Positions 51,729 through 60,842 of a DNA stretch of 64,000 nucleotides are shown here, in pieces (position 1 is the stretch's first letter; each line of letters begins with the position of its first letter). A program made the position numbers and the translations under genes. Below the pieces are notes generated by a model. That model worked only from the letters and a program-made list of their open reading frames with translations. It had not been told where the DNA came from and ran no database searches. Source of the DNA: Mucilaginibacter psychrotolerans. Its GTDB lineage: Bacteria; Bacteroidota; Bacteroidia; Sphingobacteriales; Sphingobacteriaceae. Location of the stretch: the NCBI RefSeq assembly GCF_004519315.1, contig NZ_SOZE01000028.1:1-64000 (forward strand), read 5' to 3'.

Positions 51729-51813
51729 GTGGCTTTGCGCCCGCAATTTAGAATTTTACCGTACCACAATAAAGTAATACTTTCATTTGGTTAACTTAGC
51801 CTTTTATATCTGC

Positions 51814-52200
51814 ATGAACAAACAAATTATAAGTACTGCCGCAATACTTGGTGCAATTGCCGTTATTTTCGGTGCTTTCGGTGCCCATGCACTGGCGGCA
51901 AAATTACAGCCCCGGCAGTTGGAAGTTTGGCATACGGCGGTTCAGTACCAGTTTTACCACATTTTCGCTTTGCTGTTCCTCTCCACCTTTGCCAGGTTAA
52001 AAAATAACCTTATCGTAGCCTCTTACTGGTGTTTCACATTAGGGATATTACTTTTCTCGGGCTCGCTATACCTGCTGGCTTGCCGAGATTTATTAAAAAT
52101 GCCAGGCTTGGTTGCCATTGGCCCTGTTACCCCCCTGGGCGGTTTGTTTTTTATAATTGGCTGGATAACGCTTGCATTAGCTGCGTTCCGCAACAAATAA
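51814..52200 (+). CDS. DUF423 family membrane protein
   Basis: 128 residues from ATG 51814 (MNKQIISTAAILGAIAVIFG), the normal length. AFGAHALAAKLQPRQLEVWH, then TAVQYQFYHIFALLFLS, is the DUF423 signature (GAFGAH...W.TA..YQ..H). Four membrane helices. Function unknown across bacteria. Ends 4 bp before priA and is probably co-transcribed. Confidence 0.92.
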   Translation: MNKQIISTAAILGAIAVIFGAFGAHALAAKLQPRQLEVWHTAVQYQFYHIFALLFLSTFARLKNNLIVASYWCFTLGILLFSGSLYLLACRDLLKMPGLVAIGPVTPLGGLFFIIGWITLALAAFRNK

Positions 52201-52204
52201 GCCC

Positions 52205-54694
52205 ATGTTAGAGTTTGCCGAAGTACAGCAGCCTAACCGTAAAACGCTTTTTGTTGAGGTGATATTGCCTTTGGCCATTAGCCTTAACTATACTTATCGC
52301 ATACCGTTCGATATGAATGGAGCCGTTGCCGTGGGTAAACGCGTGGTGGTGCAATTTGGCAAGAGCAAACTTTATACAGCCGTTATAGCCGCCGTTGGCG
52401 AGCATGCTCCTGAGAAATACGAGGCGAAGTATATCATCGAAGTTTTAGACGATGCCCCTGTGGTTACCCAAAAGCAACTTGCCTTTTGGCAATGGGTTGC
52501 CGAATATTATATGTGCAACGCCGGCGAAGTGATGAACGCCGCCCTGCCCTCGGCACTGAAACTGGCCAGCGAGACCAAAATAATGCTGAACCGGGAACAT
52601 GAGTACGATAAAACCCAGCTAAACGATAAAGAGTACCTGATTACCGAGGCGCTGGATATACAGCCCGAACTTACGATAAGCGATATCGTAAAACTGCTGG
52701 GCCAGAAAACGGTGATGCCGATACTGCGTTTGCTGTTCGAGAAGAATATCATCATCCTGTCTGAAGAAGTAAGTGAGCGGTACAAGCCCCGCCGAAAAAC
52801 CTATATCACCCTAAATCCGGTTTATCTTAACCCCGATAACAGACGCGAACTGTTCGAGATTTTAGAGAAACGAGCGCCAAAACAGGCCGATTCTTTATTG
52901 GCCTATATGAAACTTTCGCGGCAGCAAAAAAACGTTGCCAAAAATGAACTGATAGAGGAAAGCGGCGCGGGTGAGGCCAGCATAAAATCATTGATAGAAA
53001 AGGAAGTGTTTTTTGCTGAGCAGAAAGTAATTAGTCGCCTTGGATATGAAGATGATGCCGAAGAAAGCAGTGTGTTTGAACTGAGCCCCGCTCAGCAACA
53101 TGCTTTGGCCGAGGTTCGGGAGCATTTTGAGAAAAAGGAGGTGGTATTACTGCATGGCGTAACAGCCTCAGGTAAAACGCAGTTATATATCAGGCTGATA
53201 GAGGAGATGATTGCCACCGGCAGGCAGGTGCTTTACCTGCTGCCCGAGATTGCTTTAACTACCCATATCATAGAGCGGCTGCGCATCTATTTCGGTGGTA
53301 CCATAGGCGTTTACCACTCGCGGTTTAATGATAACGAGCGGGTAGAGGTATGGCAAAAAGTGTTGCGCAGCGAGTATAAAGTGGTGCTGGGCGCACGCTC
53401 ATCGGTCTTCTTGCCCTTCCACGATTTAGGCCTGATCATCGTAGACGAGGAACACGAAACATCTTATAAGCAATACGACCCTGCACCCCGCTACAATGCC
53501 CGCGATGCGGCCATTTACCTGGCCAACATGCACAATGCCAAAGTGCTGTTGGGCTCGGCCACGCCTTCTTTCGAAACGTATTATAATGCACGTTCCAGCA
53601 AATATGGCCTGGTAGAGCTTACCGAACGCTATGGTGGTGTACAGCTACCTGCCATTGAGGTGGTGAGCATATCAAAAGAGCTTAAGCAGAAAACCATGCA
53701 ATCGCATTTCAGTAGCGTGCTGATGGCCGATATGGCACTGGCCCTGGAAAATAAGGAGCAGGTGATACTGTTCCAAAACCGGAGGGGTTATGCACCGGTG
53801 CTGATGTGCCGGGTATGCGCCCATACGCCAAAGTGCATCAATTGCGATGTAAGCCTTACCTACCATAAGCATACCACCAAGCTGCATTGCCATTACTGCG
53901 GTTATAAAGAAGATACGCCCGCCGTTTGCCCGGCATGTGGTTCCACCCATTTGGAATATAAAGGCTTCGGCACCGAAAAGGTGGAGGATGAATTATCCGT
54001 TTTGATGCCGGATGTGCGGCTGGCGAGGATGGATCTGGATACCACGCGCTCGCGCAATTCGCTGCAAACCATCCTCAATAACCTCGAGGAGAAGAAAATA
54101 GATATTCTCATCGGTACCCAGATGGTTGCCAAAGGGCTCGATTTTGCGGATGTTACCGTCATAGGCATCATCAATGCCGACAGCCTTTTAAAATACCCCG
54201 ATTACCGCGCCAATGAACGCAGCTACCAGATGCTGTCGCAGGTGAGTGGCAGGGCAGGGAGAAGGGGCAAGCAGGGCAAAGTGGTTATACAAACTTACGA
54301 CCCAAGCCACCGCGTGATAAAACAGGTGATAGAAAACGATTACCTAGACCTGTACCTCACCGAAATGGAGGAACGCAAAAGTTTTCACTATCCGCCGTTC
54401 TACCGCATCATTAGCATTGATGTAAAGCACATGAACCCCGAGATACTCTACAACCAGGCCGAATACCTGGCAACCGAACTCCGCAAGCATTTCGGCGACC
54501 GCGTGATTGGCCCCGAGCCGCCGCTCGTCAACCGCATCCGTAATTTCTATATCAAAACCATTATGCTGAAGTTTGAGAAGGATGGTGTATCGATAAATAA
54601 GGCGAAGGCATTAATACGCGATACGATAACGCAGTTTCAAACGACTAAACTGAGCAAGGGCTGCATCATTCAACCTGACGTTGACCCGTACTAA
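52205..54694 (+). CDS. priA: Primosomal protein N' (replication restart helicase)
   Basis: 829 residues. The N-terminal 3'-DNA-binding domain (FVEVILPLAISLNYTYRIP) is followed by a winged helix, then SF2 helicase motifs: Walker A LLHGVTASGKTQLY, motif II IVDEEHETSYKQ, LGSATPSFETYYNARS, and DILIGTQMVAKGLDFADV, SGRAGRRGKQGKVVIQT. The zinc-binding insert has eight Cys (CRVCAHTPKCINCDVSL; LHCHYCGYK; VCPACGS). PriA recognises stalled forks and loads DnaB through PriB/DnaT or, in Bacteroidota, other partners. Follows DUF423 by 4 bp. Confidence 0.96.
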   Translation: MLEFAEVQQPNRKTLFVEVILPLAISLNYTYRIPFDMNGAVAVGKRVVVQFGKSKLYTAVIAAVGEHAPEKYEAKYIIEVLDDAPVVTQKQLAFWQWVAEYYMCNAGEVMNAALPSALKLASETKIMLNREHEYDKTQLNDKEYLITEALDIQPELTISDIVKLLGQKTVMPILRLLFEKNIIILSEEVSERYKPRRKTYITLNPVYLNPDNRRELFEILEKRAPKQADSLLAYMKLSRQQKNVAKNELIEESGAGEASIKSLIEKEVFFAEQKVISRLGYEDDAEESSVFELSPAQQHALAEVREHFEKKEVVLLHGVTASGKTQLYIRLIEEMIATGRQVLYLLPEIALTTHIIERLRIYFGGTIGVYHSRFNDNERVEVWQKVLRSEYKVVLGARSSVFLPFHDLGLIIVDEEHETSYKQYDPAPRYNARDAAIYLANMHNAKVLLGSATPSFETYYNARSSKYGLVELTERYGGVQLPAIEVVSISKELKQKTMQSHFSSVLMADMALALENKEQVILFQNRRGYAPVLMCRVCAHTPKCINCDVSLTYHKHTTKLHCHYCGYKEDTPAVCPACGSTHLEYKGFGTEKVEDELSVLMPDVRLARMDLDTTRSRNSLQTILNNLEEKKIDILIGTQMVAKGLDFADVTVIGIINADSLLKYPDYRANERSYQMLSQVSGRAGRRGKQGKVVIQTYDPSHRVIKQVIENDYLDLYLTEMEERKSFHYPPFYRIISIDVKHMNPEILYNQAEYLATELRKHFGDRVIGPEPPLVNRIRNFYIKTIMLKFEKDGVSINKAKALIRDTITQFQTTKLSKGCIIQPDVDPY

Positions 54695-54792
54695 AATAAT
54701 TAGTCTCAAAATCAGCCGGATAAAAGGGGTGTTAGCTAATTCAATCTGGTTAATGGCTAAATCCATAATTCCTGTACTATATTCGTGATGAA

Positions 54793-55449
54793 ATGGCCTA
54801 TAAGTTTATTGATAATTATCGCGAGCAAGGTGCCCGCAAAAGGTTGGTTGAGCTTTTGAGGAAAAAAGGCATAGAAGATGAGCATGTTTTAACTGCCATA
54901 GGCAAAGTGCCCCGCCATTACTTTTTCGACGAAACCTTCTGGAACCAGGCTTACAAGGACATCGCGTTCCCAATTGGGGCCGGGCAAACTATTTCGCAAC
55001 CTTATACCGTAGCTTACCAAACCGAATTATTGCACATCAAAAAAGGCGACAAGGTGCTGGAGATAGGCACCGGCTGCGGTTATCAAACCTGTGTGTTGAT
55101 GGAGGTTGGCGCCAAAGTATTCACCATAGAGCGACAGGAAAAACTTTACCAACGCACTATACAAGTGCTGCCTTATATGGGCTACCAGCCCAAATTCTTT
55201 TTAGGTGATGGCTCCATAGGCATAGCCAGCGATGCGCCATACGATAAAATTATTGTAACCGCCGGCGCACCCACCGTTCCCGACCTGTTGCTGAAGCAAC
55301 TTAACATCGGCGGTATCCTCGTTATCCCCGTGGGCGACGAAAAATCGCAAAAGATGGTCACCGTGTTAAAAACCGGTGAAAACCATTACGAAAAAATTGT
55401 GCTGGATACCTTTAGGTTCGTGCCGTTGGTAGGCGATAGGGCTTGGTAA
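54793..55449 (+). CDS. pcm: Protein-L-isoaspartate O-methyltransferase
   Basis: 218 residues. RKKGIEDEHVLTAIGKVPRH is the N-terminal helix; AFPIGAGQTISQPYTVAYQT is the substrate-binding motif; VLEIGTGCGYQTCVLMEVG is the SAM-binding motif I; DKIIVTAGAPTVPDLLLKQL motif post-II/III. It methylates isoaspartyl residues in damaged proteins using SAM and starts their repair. Monocistronic; ends at a convergent terminator. Confidence 0.95.
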   Translation: MAYKFIDNYREQGARKRLVELLRKKGIEDEHVLTAIGKVPRHYFFDETFWNQAYKDIAFPIGAGQTISQPYTVAYQTELLHIKKGDKVLEIGTGCGYQTCVLMEVGAKVFTIERQEKLYQRTIQVLPYMGYQPKFFLGDGSIGIASDAPYDKIIVTAGAPTVPDLLLKQLNIGGILVIPVGDEKSQKMVTVLKTGENHYEKIVLDTFRFVPLVGDRAW

Positions 55450-55561
55450 GGGATTTCGGCATTGGAATTAACGCACTTGAGCGGCTTGGCTGCAATTTTT
55501 TAGGTTCTTTCTCGCTAATTCTCTTTTTAGCTTTATGATAAATAAGATACTTGAAAGCAAT

Positions 55562-55594
55562 AAACCCCGGTAACGTTATCCATTACCGGGGTTT
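55562..55594. terminator. Bidirectional hairpin terminator
   Basis: AAACCCCGGTAA (55562-55573) and TTACCGGGGTTT (55583-55594) form a 12-bp perfect stem with a 9-nt loop, between convergent pcm and the minus gene that stops at 55615. Confidence 0.75.
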
Positions 55595-55614
55595 GATATT
55601 ATATAGCGAGTGTA

Positions 55615-56259
55615 TTACATACCGCCGCCAAGGGATTTAAGGTCATCCATGGTAATCCTTTCGAAATCGCCGGGGATACCGAACGTGCCCGCAGCAGCTT
55701 TGCCTTCGGTAACGCTTTTTACAGTAACTTGAGAAGTTTGCCCATCCTGGAAACTAGCAAACTGTACCGGGAAACCGCCCGCGCCTGCATAGTATTTAGA
55801 AAATGCTGTAGCAGGTACAGATATGTCGTTAGTTACCCAAACGTCGTAGGTTTTGCTGGTTTTGGTATCTGTAGCAACTACCTTTTTGCAATTGAAGCCG
55901 CTGATAACCTTGGTTTCGGTGCCGGGGGCAAATGTCAATGTCGGCATTTTAGCAACAGCCTCTTCAATTTCAGCAGGGGACATAACCGCTGCCTTTTTCA
56001 TCGAAGCGATGGATACATCTACTAAAATGGCCATAAAAGTCTGCTTAGAGTCAGACAGTACTTTGATGTTTGCCGGGCCCGCAGAAAACGCTATAGCGCT
56101 TGAATCTGCCCTGAAATAGTGTTTGGCTTCTACTGCCTGGCCGCGCATATCCATATTGTAGGTAACAAAACCTTCGGTGTAGGCTTTTTGGGCACTTGCT
56201 TTAAAAGCTGTTGCGGTAAGCACAATGCCCATGGCAACCGTAAATAATTTAATTTTCAT
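55615..56259 (-). CDS. Secreted DUF4412-like protein
   Basis: 214 residues from ATG 56259 with a signal peptide (MKIKLFTVAMGIVLTATAFK...SAQ). The mature part runs YTEGFVTYNMDMRGQAVEAK, HYFRADSSAIAFSAG, then VISGFNCKKVVATDTKTSKT and YDVWVTNDI. The pattern 'beta-rich chain, K-V-I-x-G-x-x-C-K-K, then YDVWVT' is that of the DUF4412/GLPGLI-like lipoproteins, which are thought to resemble LolA-type folds. Function unknown. Monocistronic. Confidence 0.75.
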   Translation of the reverse strand: MKIKLFTVAMGIVLTATAFKASAQKAYTEGFVTYNMDMRGQAVEAKHYFRADSSAIAFSAGPANIKVLSDSKQTFMAILVDVSIASMKKAAVMSPAEIEEAVAKMPTLTFAPGTETKVISGFNCKKVVATDTKTSKTYDVWVTNDISVPATAFSKYYAGAGGFPVQFASFQDGQTSQVTVKSVTEGKAAAGTFGIPGDFERITMDDLKSLGGGM

Positions 56260-56334
56260 GTTTTTAGTTTGATAATTCAATTTGGTGTTTTATTAAGTGT
56301 GTGCTGTTTCAATAAAGTTATTAAACTTATTTTT

Positions 56335-58410
56335 CTATTTAGATGCGATGATGATGGATTTGTTACGCTTTAATATTTTACAATTTACAGCAATATTTTT
56401 TAGTTTGTCAATATAAATATCCGAATTACTGCCGTCGGCGATGACCACTAATCCATTAATTGCTTTCTTATTAATTAAAGCATTGCCGCTCAGGTACAAG
56501 TATTGGACGTTTAATTGCCTTGGGATAGACGGCAATTGCCAACTTTGGTTTAAAAGCAATAGGCGGGTATTATTAAACTGCACCAGGTTTTGCTGTTTGA
56601 TAAAATAAGGGAGCCGGATATTACTATCTGGCTTGAGTAAAGTGTAGTGGGCAATCTGCATGCTATCCAGCCCCGGTTGTATGGCGTATTGGAAAGTTTT
56701 GTGGGTGTAGGCCAAATCGGTGAGCACCACGCCGCTACTACCGTTCTTGAAAATGATGCCCATATGCTTGCGCAGGTCAAGGAAACTGATAGCGTTTATC
56801 CTATCGGCATTGTATTTTTTCAGGCTGATGCTGATGCAGAATACAAGCATCGTTACTACGCCGAGTTTCAGATAGATTTTGTTGCCCTTATAAAAGAAGC
56901 AAAAGGCAGCGACAATAAGTAGGTAAAGCAGTAAATGCTCCGGCCCGTTCAGCCATATTTTGCCAATACTTGCGAATGGTACTTGTTCTATCCAGGCCAA
57001 TGCCTTATTCATCACCAGGATGCTATGCTCCAATACATAACCCAGTATACCCGAAACCCATGGAAGCTGCGGCAACAGCAGCAGGAGCAGGCCGCTATAC
57101 ATGATCAGCATGACAGGAAGGATGATCAGCAAATTGCTCAATAAAAAGTAAACCGGCACCTGGTGAAAATAAAATGCGCTAAGCGGGAAAGTAATCACCT
57201 GTGCAGCGATAGATACCGAGCATGCGCTCCAAAGGTAATTGGCCACTTTATGCTTAAAAACCAGCCATTCATAAACCACCGGCTGTATGATTACTAATCC
57301 GGCTACTGCCAGGTACGATAGCTGGAAACCCACATCTGTAAGCAAAAACGGATCGTACAACAATAACACAAACGCAGAAGCAGCCAGGATATTCAAACTG
57401 TTGATATACCGCGCAAAGGTTTTTCCGCAGATTACAAGACTAATCATCAAAGCTGCACGATTGACTGCCGGAGAGAAACCGGTTAGCAAAGCATATGCCC
57501 ATATCAGCACGATGATGCAAAATACCTTGATGAGCTTACCCCGGCGGTATCCATCTAAAAAGCCAAGCACCAGGGCCAGCAAGGCGTAAATAATAGCCAC
57601 ATGCCCGCCGGATACGGATAGGATATGGATGGTACCAGTTTTGGAGTATGCCTGTATAACATCATTGCTTAAATCGGCTTTGTAACCCAGTATCAGGGTA
57701 GAGGCTACGGCTATAGCCGTGGTATCGTGCATATTCGCTTTTAGCTTTTCTACTAAAGTGCGACGCGTTTGGAGTGCGAATGCAATAACCGGGTTACCCT
57801 GGCCCGCTCTTAGTATCTTGTATTGCCGAGGGTATAAATAGACCTGATGATAAACATTTTTATTGGCCAGGTAACGCTTATAGTTAAACTCGCCGGGGTT
57901 ATAGGGCGGCTCAATCTCAGTAAATTTTGCCGGGATAAGCAATTCTTCGCCATAGGATAAATGGGTAGCCCGTTCGTCCTTAATTGTTACCAGCAAGGTG
58001 CCGCTGCAAGATCTAATGCTATTCCTATTAATGGCTTGCACAACATCTGCTGTAAAGCGTACTACATCGCCTTTAACTGTGGGTTCTGTATTGATGTGTA
58101 TTGACATGTAACGGGCCGGTATTTTAGAGAAATGGTCGGCTTTGTTTAGTTCACGATGCTGCAGCGTAAGCAGCCATCCCGTCAAAAACAGTATAGGGTA
58201 AAGGAATAGCCCGCCAAGCCAGCGCATTTTATATACACTCAGTTTGCTATAGCCCAGGTTTAGTATAACGAATGCGATAGTAAGAATCGTTGCGGCTATG
58301 TAAAGCAGCGAGAGGTTGGCCCGCTGGCAATAAAGCCCGGCAACAATACCGACAATAAACGGTAGCAATAAAATTACGACTGGAATTTCGCCTTTATGCT
58401 TTGCTATCAT
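56335..58410 (-). CDS. comEC: ComEC/Rec2-family DNA-uptake channel protein
   Basis: 691 residues from ATG 58410. N-terminal helices and a DUF4131/OB-like soluble domain (DVVRFTADVVQAIN..., GEELLIPAKFTEIEPPYNPG, then EFNYKRYLANKNVYHQVYL) are followed by the competence domain with ILSVSGGHVAIIYALLALVL and PAVNRAALMISLVICGKTFA and about eight helices. The last 150 residues are soluble but I see no HxHxDH motif, so the metallo-beta-lactamase nuclease part is degenerate or absent, as in many Bacteroidota. It would form the inner-membrane channel for single-stranded DNA in natural transformation. Confidence 0.9.
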   Translation of the reverse strand: MIAKHKGEIPVVILLLPFIVGIVAGLYCQRANLSLLYIAATILTIAFVILNLGYSKLSVYKMRWLGGLFLYPILFLTGWLLTLQHRELNKADHFSKIPARYMSIHINTEPTVKGDVVRFTADVVQAINRNSIRSCSGTLLVTIKDERATHLSYGEELLIPAKFTEIEPPYNPGEFNYKRYLANKNVYHQVYLYPRQYKILRAGQGNPVIAFALQTRRTLVEKLKANMHDTTAIAVASTLILGYKADLSNDVIQAYSKTGTIHILSVSGGHVAIIYALLALVLGFLDGYRRGKLIKVFCIIVLIWAYALLTGFSPAVNRAALMISLVICGKTFARYINSLNILAASAFVLLLYDPFLLTDVGFQLSYLAVAGLVIIQPVVYEWLVFKHKVANYLWSACSVSIAAQVITFPLSAFYFHQVPVYFLLSNLLIILPVMLIMYSGLLLLLLPQLPWVSGILGYVLEHSILVMNKALAWIEQVPFASIGKIWLNGPEHLLLYLLIVAAFCFFYKGNKIYLKLGVVTMLVFCISISLKKYNADRINAISFLDLRKHMGIIFKNGSSGVVLTDLAYTHKTFQYAIQPGLDSMQIAHYTLLKPDSNIRLPYFIKQQNLVQFNNTRLLLLNQSWQLPSIPRQLNVQYLYLSGNALINKKAINGLVVIADGSNSDIYIDKLKNIAVNCKILKRNKSIIIASK

Positions 58411-58485
58411 ACCAAAATCAGGCACCCGCAAAAGGCAGGGCAATAAGGTTTATAAGCAATAAAAATAGCGTTTATGCGGCAGATA

Positions 58486-58821
58486 TTATAGCTCGTCGCG
58501 TACTTCCAGCAGGAATTTTTTCAGGTTCTCCAGGGAGTCGATCACGCGTTGGCTATCGCGGCTGTCGCCCATATTGGTTTTTAGGTAATCTTTGGCACCT
58601 TGCAGGGTGAAGCCTTTCTCGCGGATGAGGTGGAAGATGATCTTGAAATTCTCTATATCTTCGGGTGTGAAGTAGCGGTTGCCCTTTTTATTCTTCTTGG
58701 GCTGCAGCACATCGAATTCCTTTTCATAAAAACGGATGAGCGATTGATTCACATCAAACATGGCGGATACCTCGCCCATGGTATAGTACACTTTGCTAAT
58801 CTCGCGTTCTTTGTAAGGCAT
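58486..58821 (-). CDS. MerR-family transcriptional regulator
   Basis: 111 residues from ATG 58821. YYTMGEVSAMFDVNQSLIRF, followed by YEKEFDVLQPKKNKKGNRYF and TPEDIENFKIIFHLIREKGF, is the MerR winged helix with its recognition helix and wing. The C-terminal coiled helix (VIDSLENLKKFLLEVRDEL) is short and has no Cys or ligand domain. Such short forms are common near housekeeping genes in this phylum and bind DNA as dimers. A -7 box (58825-58832) ends only 3 bp before the start, so the mRNA is probably leaderless. The targets are unknown. Confidence 0.88.
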   Translation of the reverse strand: MPYKEREISKVYYTMGEVSAMFDVNQSLIRFYEKEFDVLQPKKNKKGNRYFTPEDIENFKIIFHLIREKGFTLQGAKDYLKTNMGDSRDSQRVIDSLENLKKFLLEVRDEL

Positions 58822-58824
58822 GCG

Positions 58825-58832
58825 CAAAGGTA
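58825..58832 (-). promoter_or_regulatory. -7 box of the MerR gene, near-leaderless
   Basis: On the minus strand TACCTTTG fits TAnnTTTG, three bases before the ATG at 58821. A TTTCG at about the right distance upstream is only an imperfect -33. Confidence 0.45.
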
Positions 58833-58964
58833 GTTTTTTAGTAACTAGTGCGAAAGCAGGGGTGCCGAAAAATCGATAAAAAATTGTGGCTGGCCTGGAA
58901 TATATTATTCCCTGATGTTTCCGCAGGTTAAATAAAAAGCTTATGTTAGGGTTCTAATTACCTT

Positions 58965-60839
58965 ATGACTAAATATCTCTTTTTGGTTTTTTTTAGCCTG
59001 TTTTTCGCCCACATCGTTTATGGCCAGTCGGCCGATTCTACCATCTCTATCAAGTCTGCTGACGAAAATTACCAGTTTGTTTACAACGCAAAAACGGCAG
59101 CGGTAGAAATCAAAGAAAAGCAAACCGTTAGTTATATATCAACCCGTTTCCAGGCTACTGTGCCGGTGGCCCTCAACTACAACAACCAGGTTACGTTAAC
59201 TTCGGTAAACTGCGAGGTAGATGGCCATAAGCCGCGCGATTTTAAACCCGTTTATACCTATTACGGCAGCGACGATATCTTTTATTCCGACGAAAAGATC
59301 TGCTACTTCCCTATGGCGATCCCCCGGAAAGGCGGATTGGGTGTTGTCACCTTCGAGCAAACCGTAAACGATCCGCGCTATTTCACCAGCATTTATTTTA
59401 CCGAGCCCTATGCCCTTGAGCAAAAAACGGTTGCCATAAAAATACCTCGCTGGATGAAAGTCGAACTGAAAGAGCTCAACTTCGGTGCGTTCAACATCAG
59501 AAAAAGCAGCCAGTATATCAGCAGCGAAGATGCCGACCTGGTCACCTACAGCATTCAAAACCTGCCAGCAACTAAACAAGAGGGCAACAGCCCAGGCCCA
59601 AGCTACATTTATCCGCATTTGCTGGTGATGTGTAAGTCGGCAACGCCGGTGGGCGGTAGCTTCACTTATTTCAATACGCTGGACGATCAGTACAAATGGT
59701 ACCATAGCCTAACCAAAAGCAATACGGCTACAGATCAGGCCGCCATCACTGCCAAGGCAAAAGAACTTACCGCCGGACTAACTACCGATGTCCAGAAGAT
59801 TAAGGCCATTTATTATTACGTGCAGGATAACATCCGTTACATTGCCTTTGAAGATGGCATGGCAGGCTTTAAACCCGAGAGCCCGGATGAAGTGCTTCGG
59901 AAAAAATACGGCGATTGCAAAGGCATGGCCAACCTAACCAAGGCGCTACTTACCGCAAGCGGTTACGATGCACGCCTGTGTTGGCTGGGTACCAACCACA
60001 TTGCTTACGATTACCAAACCCCCTCGCTATCGGTAGATAACCACATGATATGTGCTCTGGATATCAAAGGCAAAACATATTTTTTGGATGCCACCGAAAG
60101 CTACATCGGCTTTGATGAATATGCCGAACGCATACAGGGCAGGCAAGTGCTAATGGAAGATGGCGACAAATACAAGCTCACCCGCGTACCCATTGCCGCA
60201 ATGGGGCAAAACGCCAACACCGCTACCGCTAAATACGAAATTGCAGATGGCGCCATAAAAGGGACGGTAAATTATATTTGGAAAGGGGAGGATAAGGAAG
60301 CGGTGCTTGTGGGCCTCAACAGCATTCGCAGGGAAAAAGCTGCCGATGCGATGATCAATTACCTGTCTGGCGATAATAACGACTACACCATTACTAACCT
60401 TACCATGTCGCAAATGGAGAGGCCTGATGGTAATTTAACGGTAAGCTACCAGGTAAGTACCAAAAACGGGATATCATCGTTCGGCAAGGCTTATTATGTA
60501 GACCTTGATCACACACGCGAATTTATTGACGGCATCATAAAAACCGAGGAGCGCAAGCACGATTACTGGTTTGGTCATAAGATGGATATCAAACGCGAGG
60601 CTGAGTTGCTGATACCTGCGGGGCTTAAGGTAGATTTCCTGCCGACCGCGCTGAATATCATCACGCCCGATTATGAGTTCCATATTCAATACACGGCTAC
60701 GCCAACCAAGGTTATTTATAAAAAGAATATCCTTATCAAAAACACACACATGGTTAAAGCCAAATTTGCGCAATGGAACCAGGATATAGAGCAATTGGTT
60801 AAGGCCTATAACGACACTGTTACACTTAAACCTTTATAA
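58965..60839 (+). CDS. DUF3857/transglutaminase-like secreted protein with intact triad
   Basis: 624 residues with a signal peptide (MTKYLFLVFFSLFFAHIVYG). A DUF3857-type beta domain (about residues 40-240) is followed by a transglutaminase-like domain. The triad is seen as Cys in YGDCKGMANLTKALL (about residue 317), His in SVDNHMICALD (about 358) and Asp in YFLDATESY (about 374). A DUF3858-like C-terminal beta domain follows. The family is abundant in Bacteroidota and thought to be secreted or periplasmic, with thiol-protease or transglutaminase chemistry; substrates are unknown. Followed by a paralog after 3 bp. Confidence 0.88.
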   Translation: MTKYLFLVFFSLFFAHIVYGQSADSTISIKSADENYQFVYNAKTAAVEIKEKQTVSYISTRFQATVPVALNYNNQVTLTSVNCEVDGHKPRDFKPVYTYYGSDDIFYSDEKICYFPMAIPRKGGLGVVTFEQTVNDPRYFTSIYFTEPYALEQKTVAIKIPRWMKVELKELNFGAFNIRKSSQYISSEDADLVTYSIQNLPATKQEGNSPGPSYIYPHLLVMCKSATPVGGSFTYFNTLDDQYKWYHSLTKSNTATDQAAITAKAKELTAGLTTDVQKIKAIYYYVQDNIRYIAFEDGMAGFKPESPDEVLRKKYGDCKGMANLTKALLTASGYDARLCWLGTNHIAYDYQTPSLSVDNHMICALDIKGKTYFLDATESYIGFDEYAERIQGRQVLMEDGDKYKLTRVPIAAMGQNANTATAKYEIADGAIKGTVNYIWKGEDKEAVLVGLNSIRREKAADAMINYLSGDNNDYTITNLTMSQMERPDGNLTVSYQVSTKNGISSFGKAYYVDLDHTREFIDGIIKTEERKHDYWFGHKMDIKREAELLIPAGLKVDFLPTALNIITPDYEFHIQYTATPTKVIYKKNILIKNTHMVKAKFAQWNQDIEQLVKAYNDTVTLKPL

Positions 60840-60842
60840 CGA

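Noticed and set aside
51787..51813. Earlier start for the DUF423 protein
   Set aside because: The family begins at MNKQ-type N-termini (51814); the extra nine residues would not fit.
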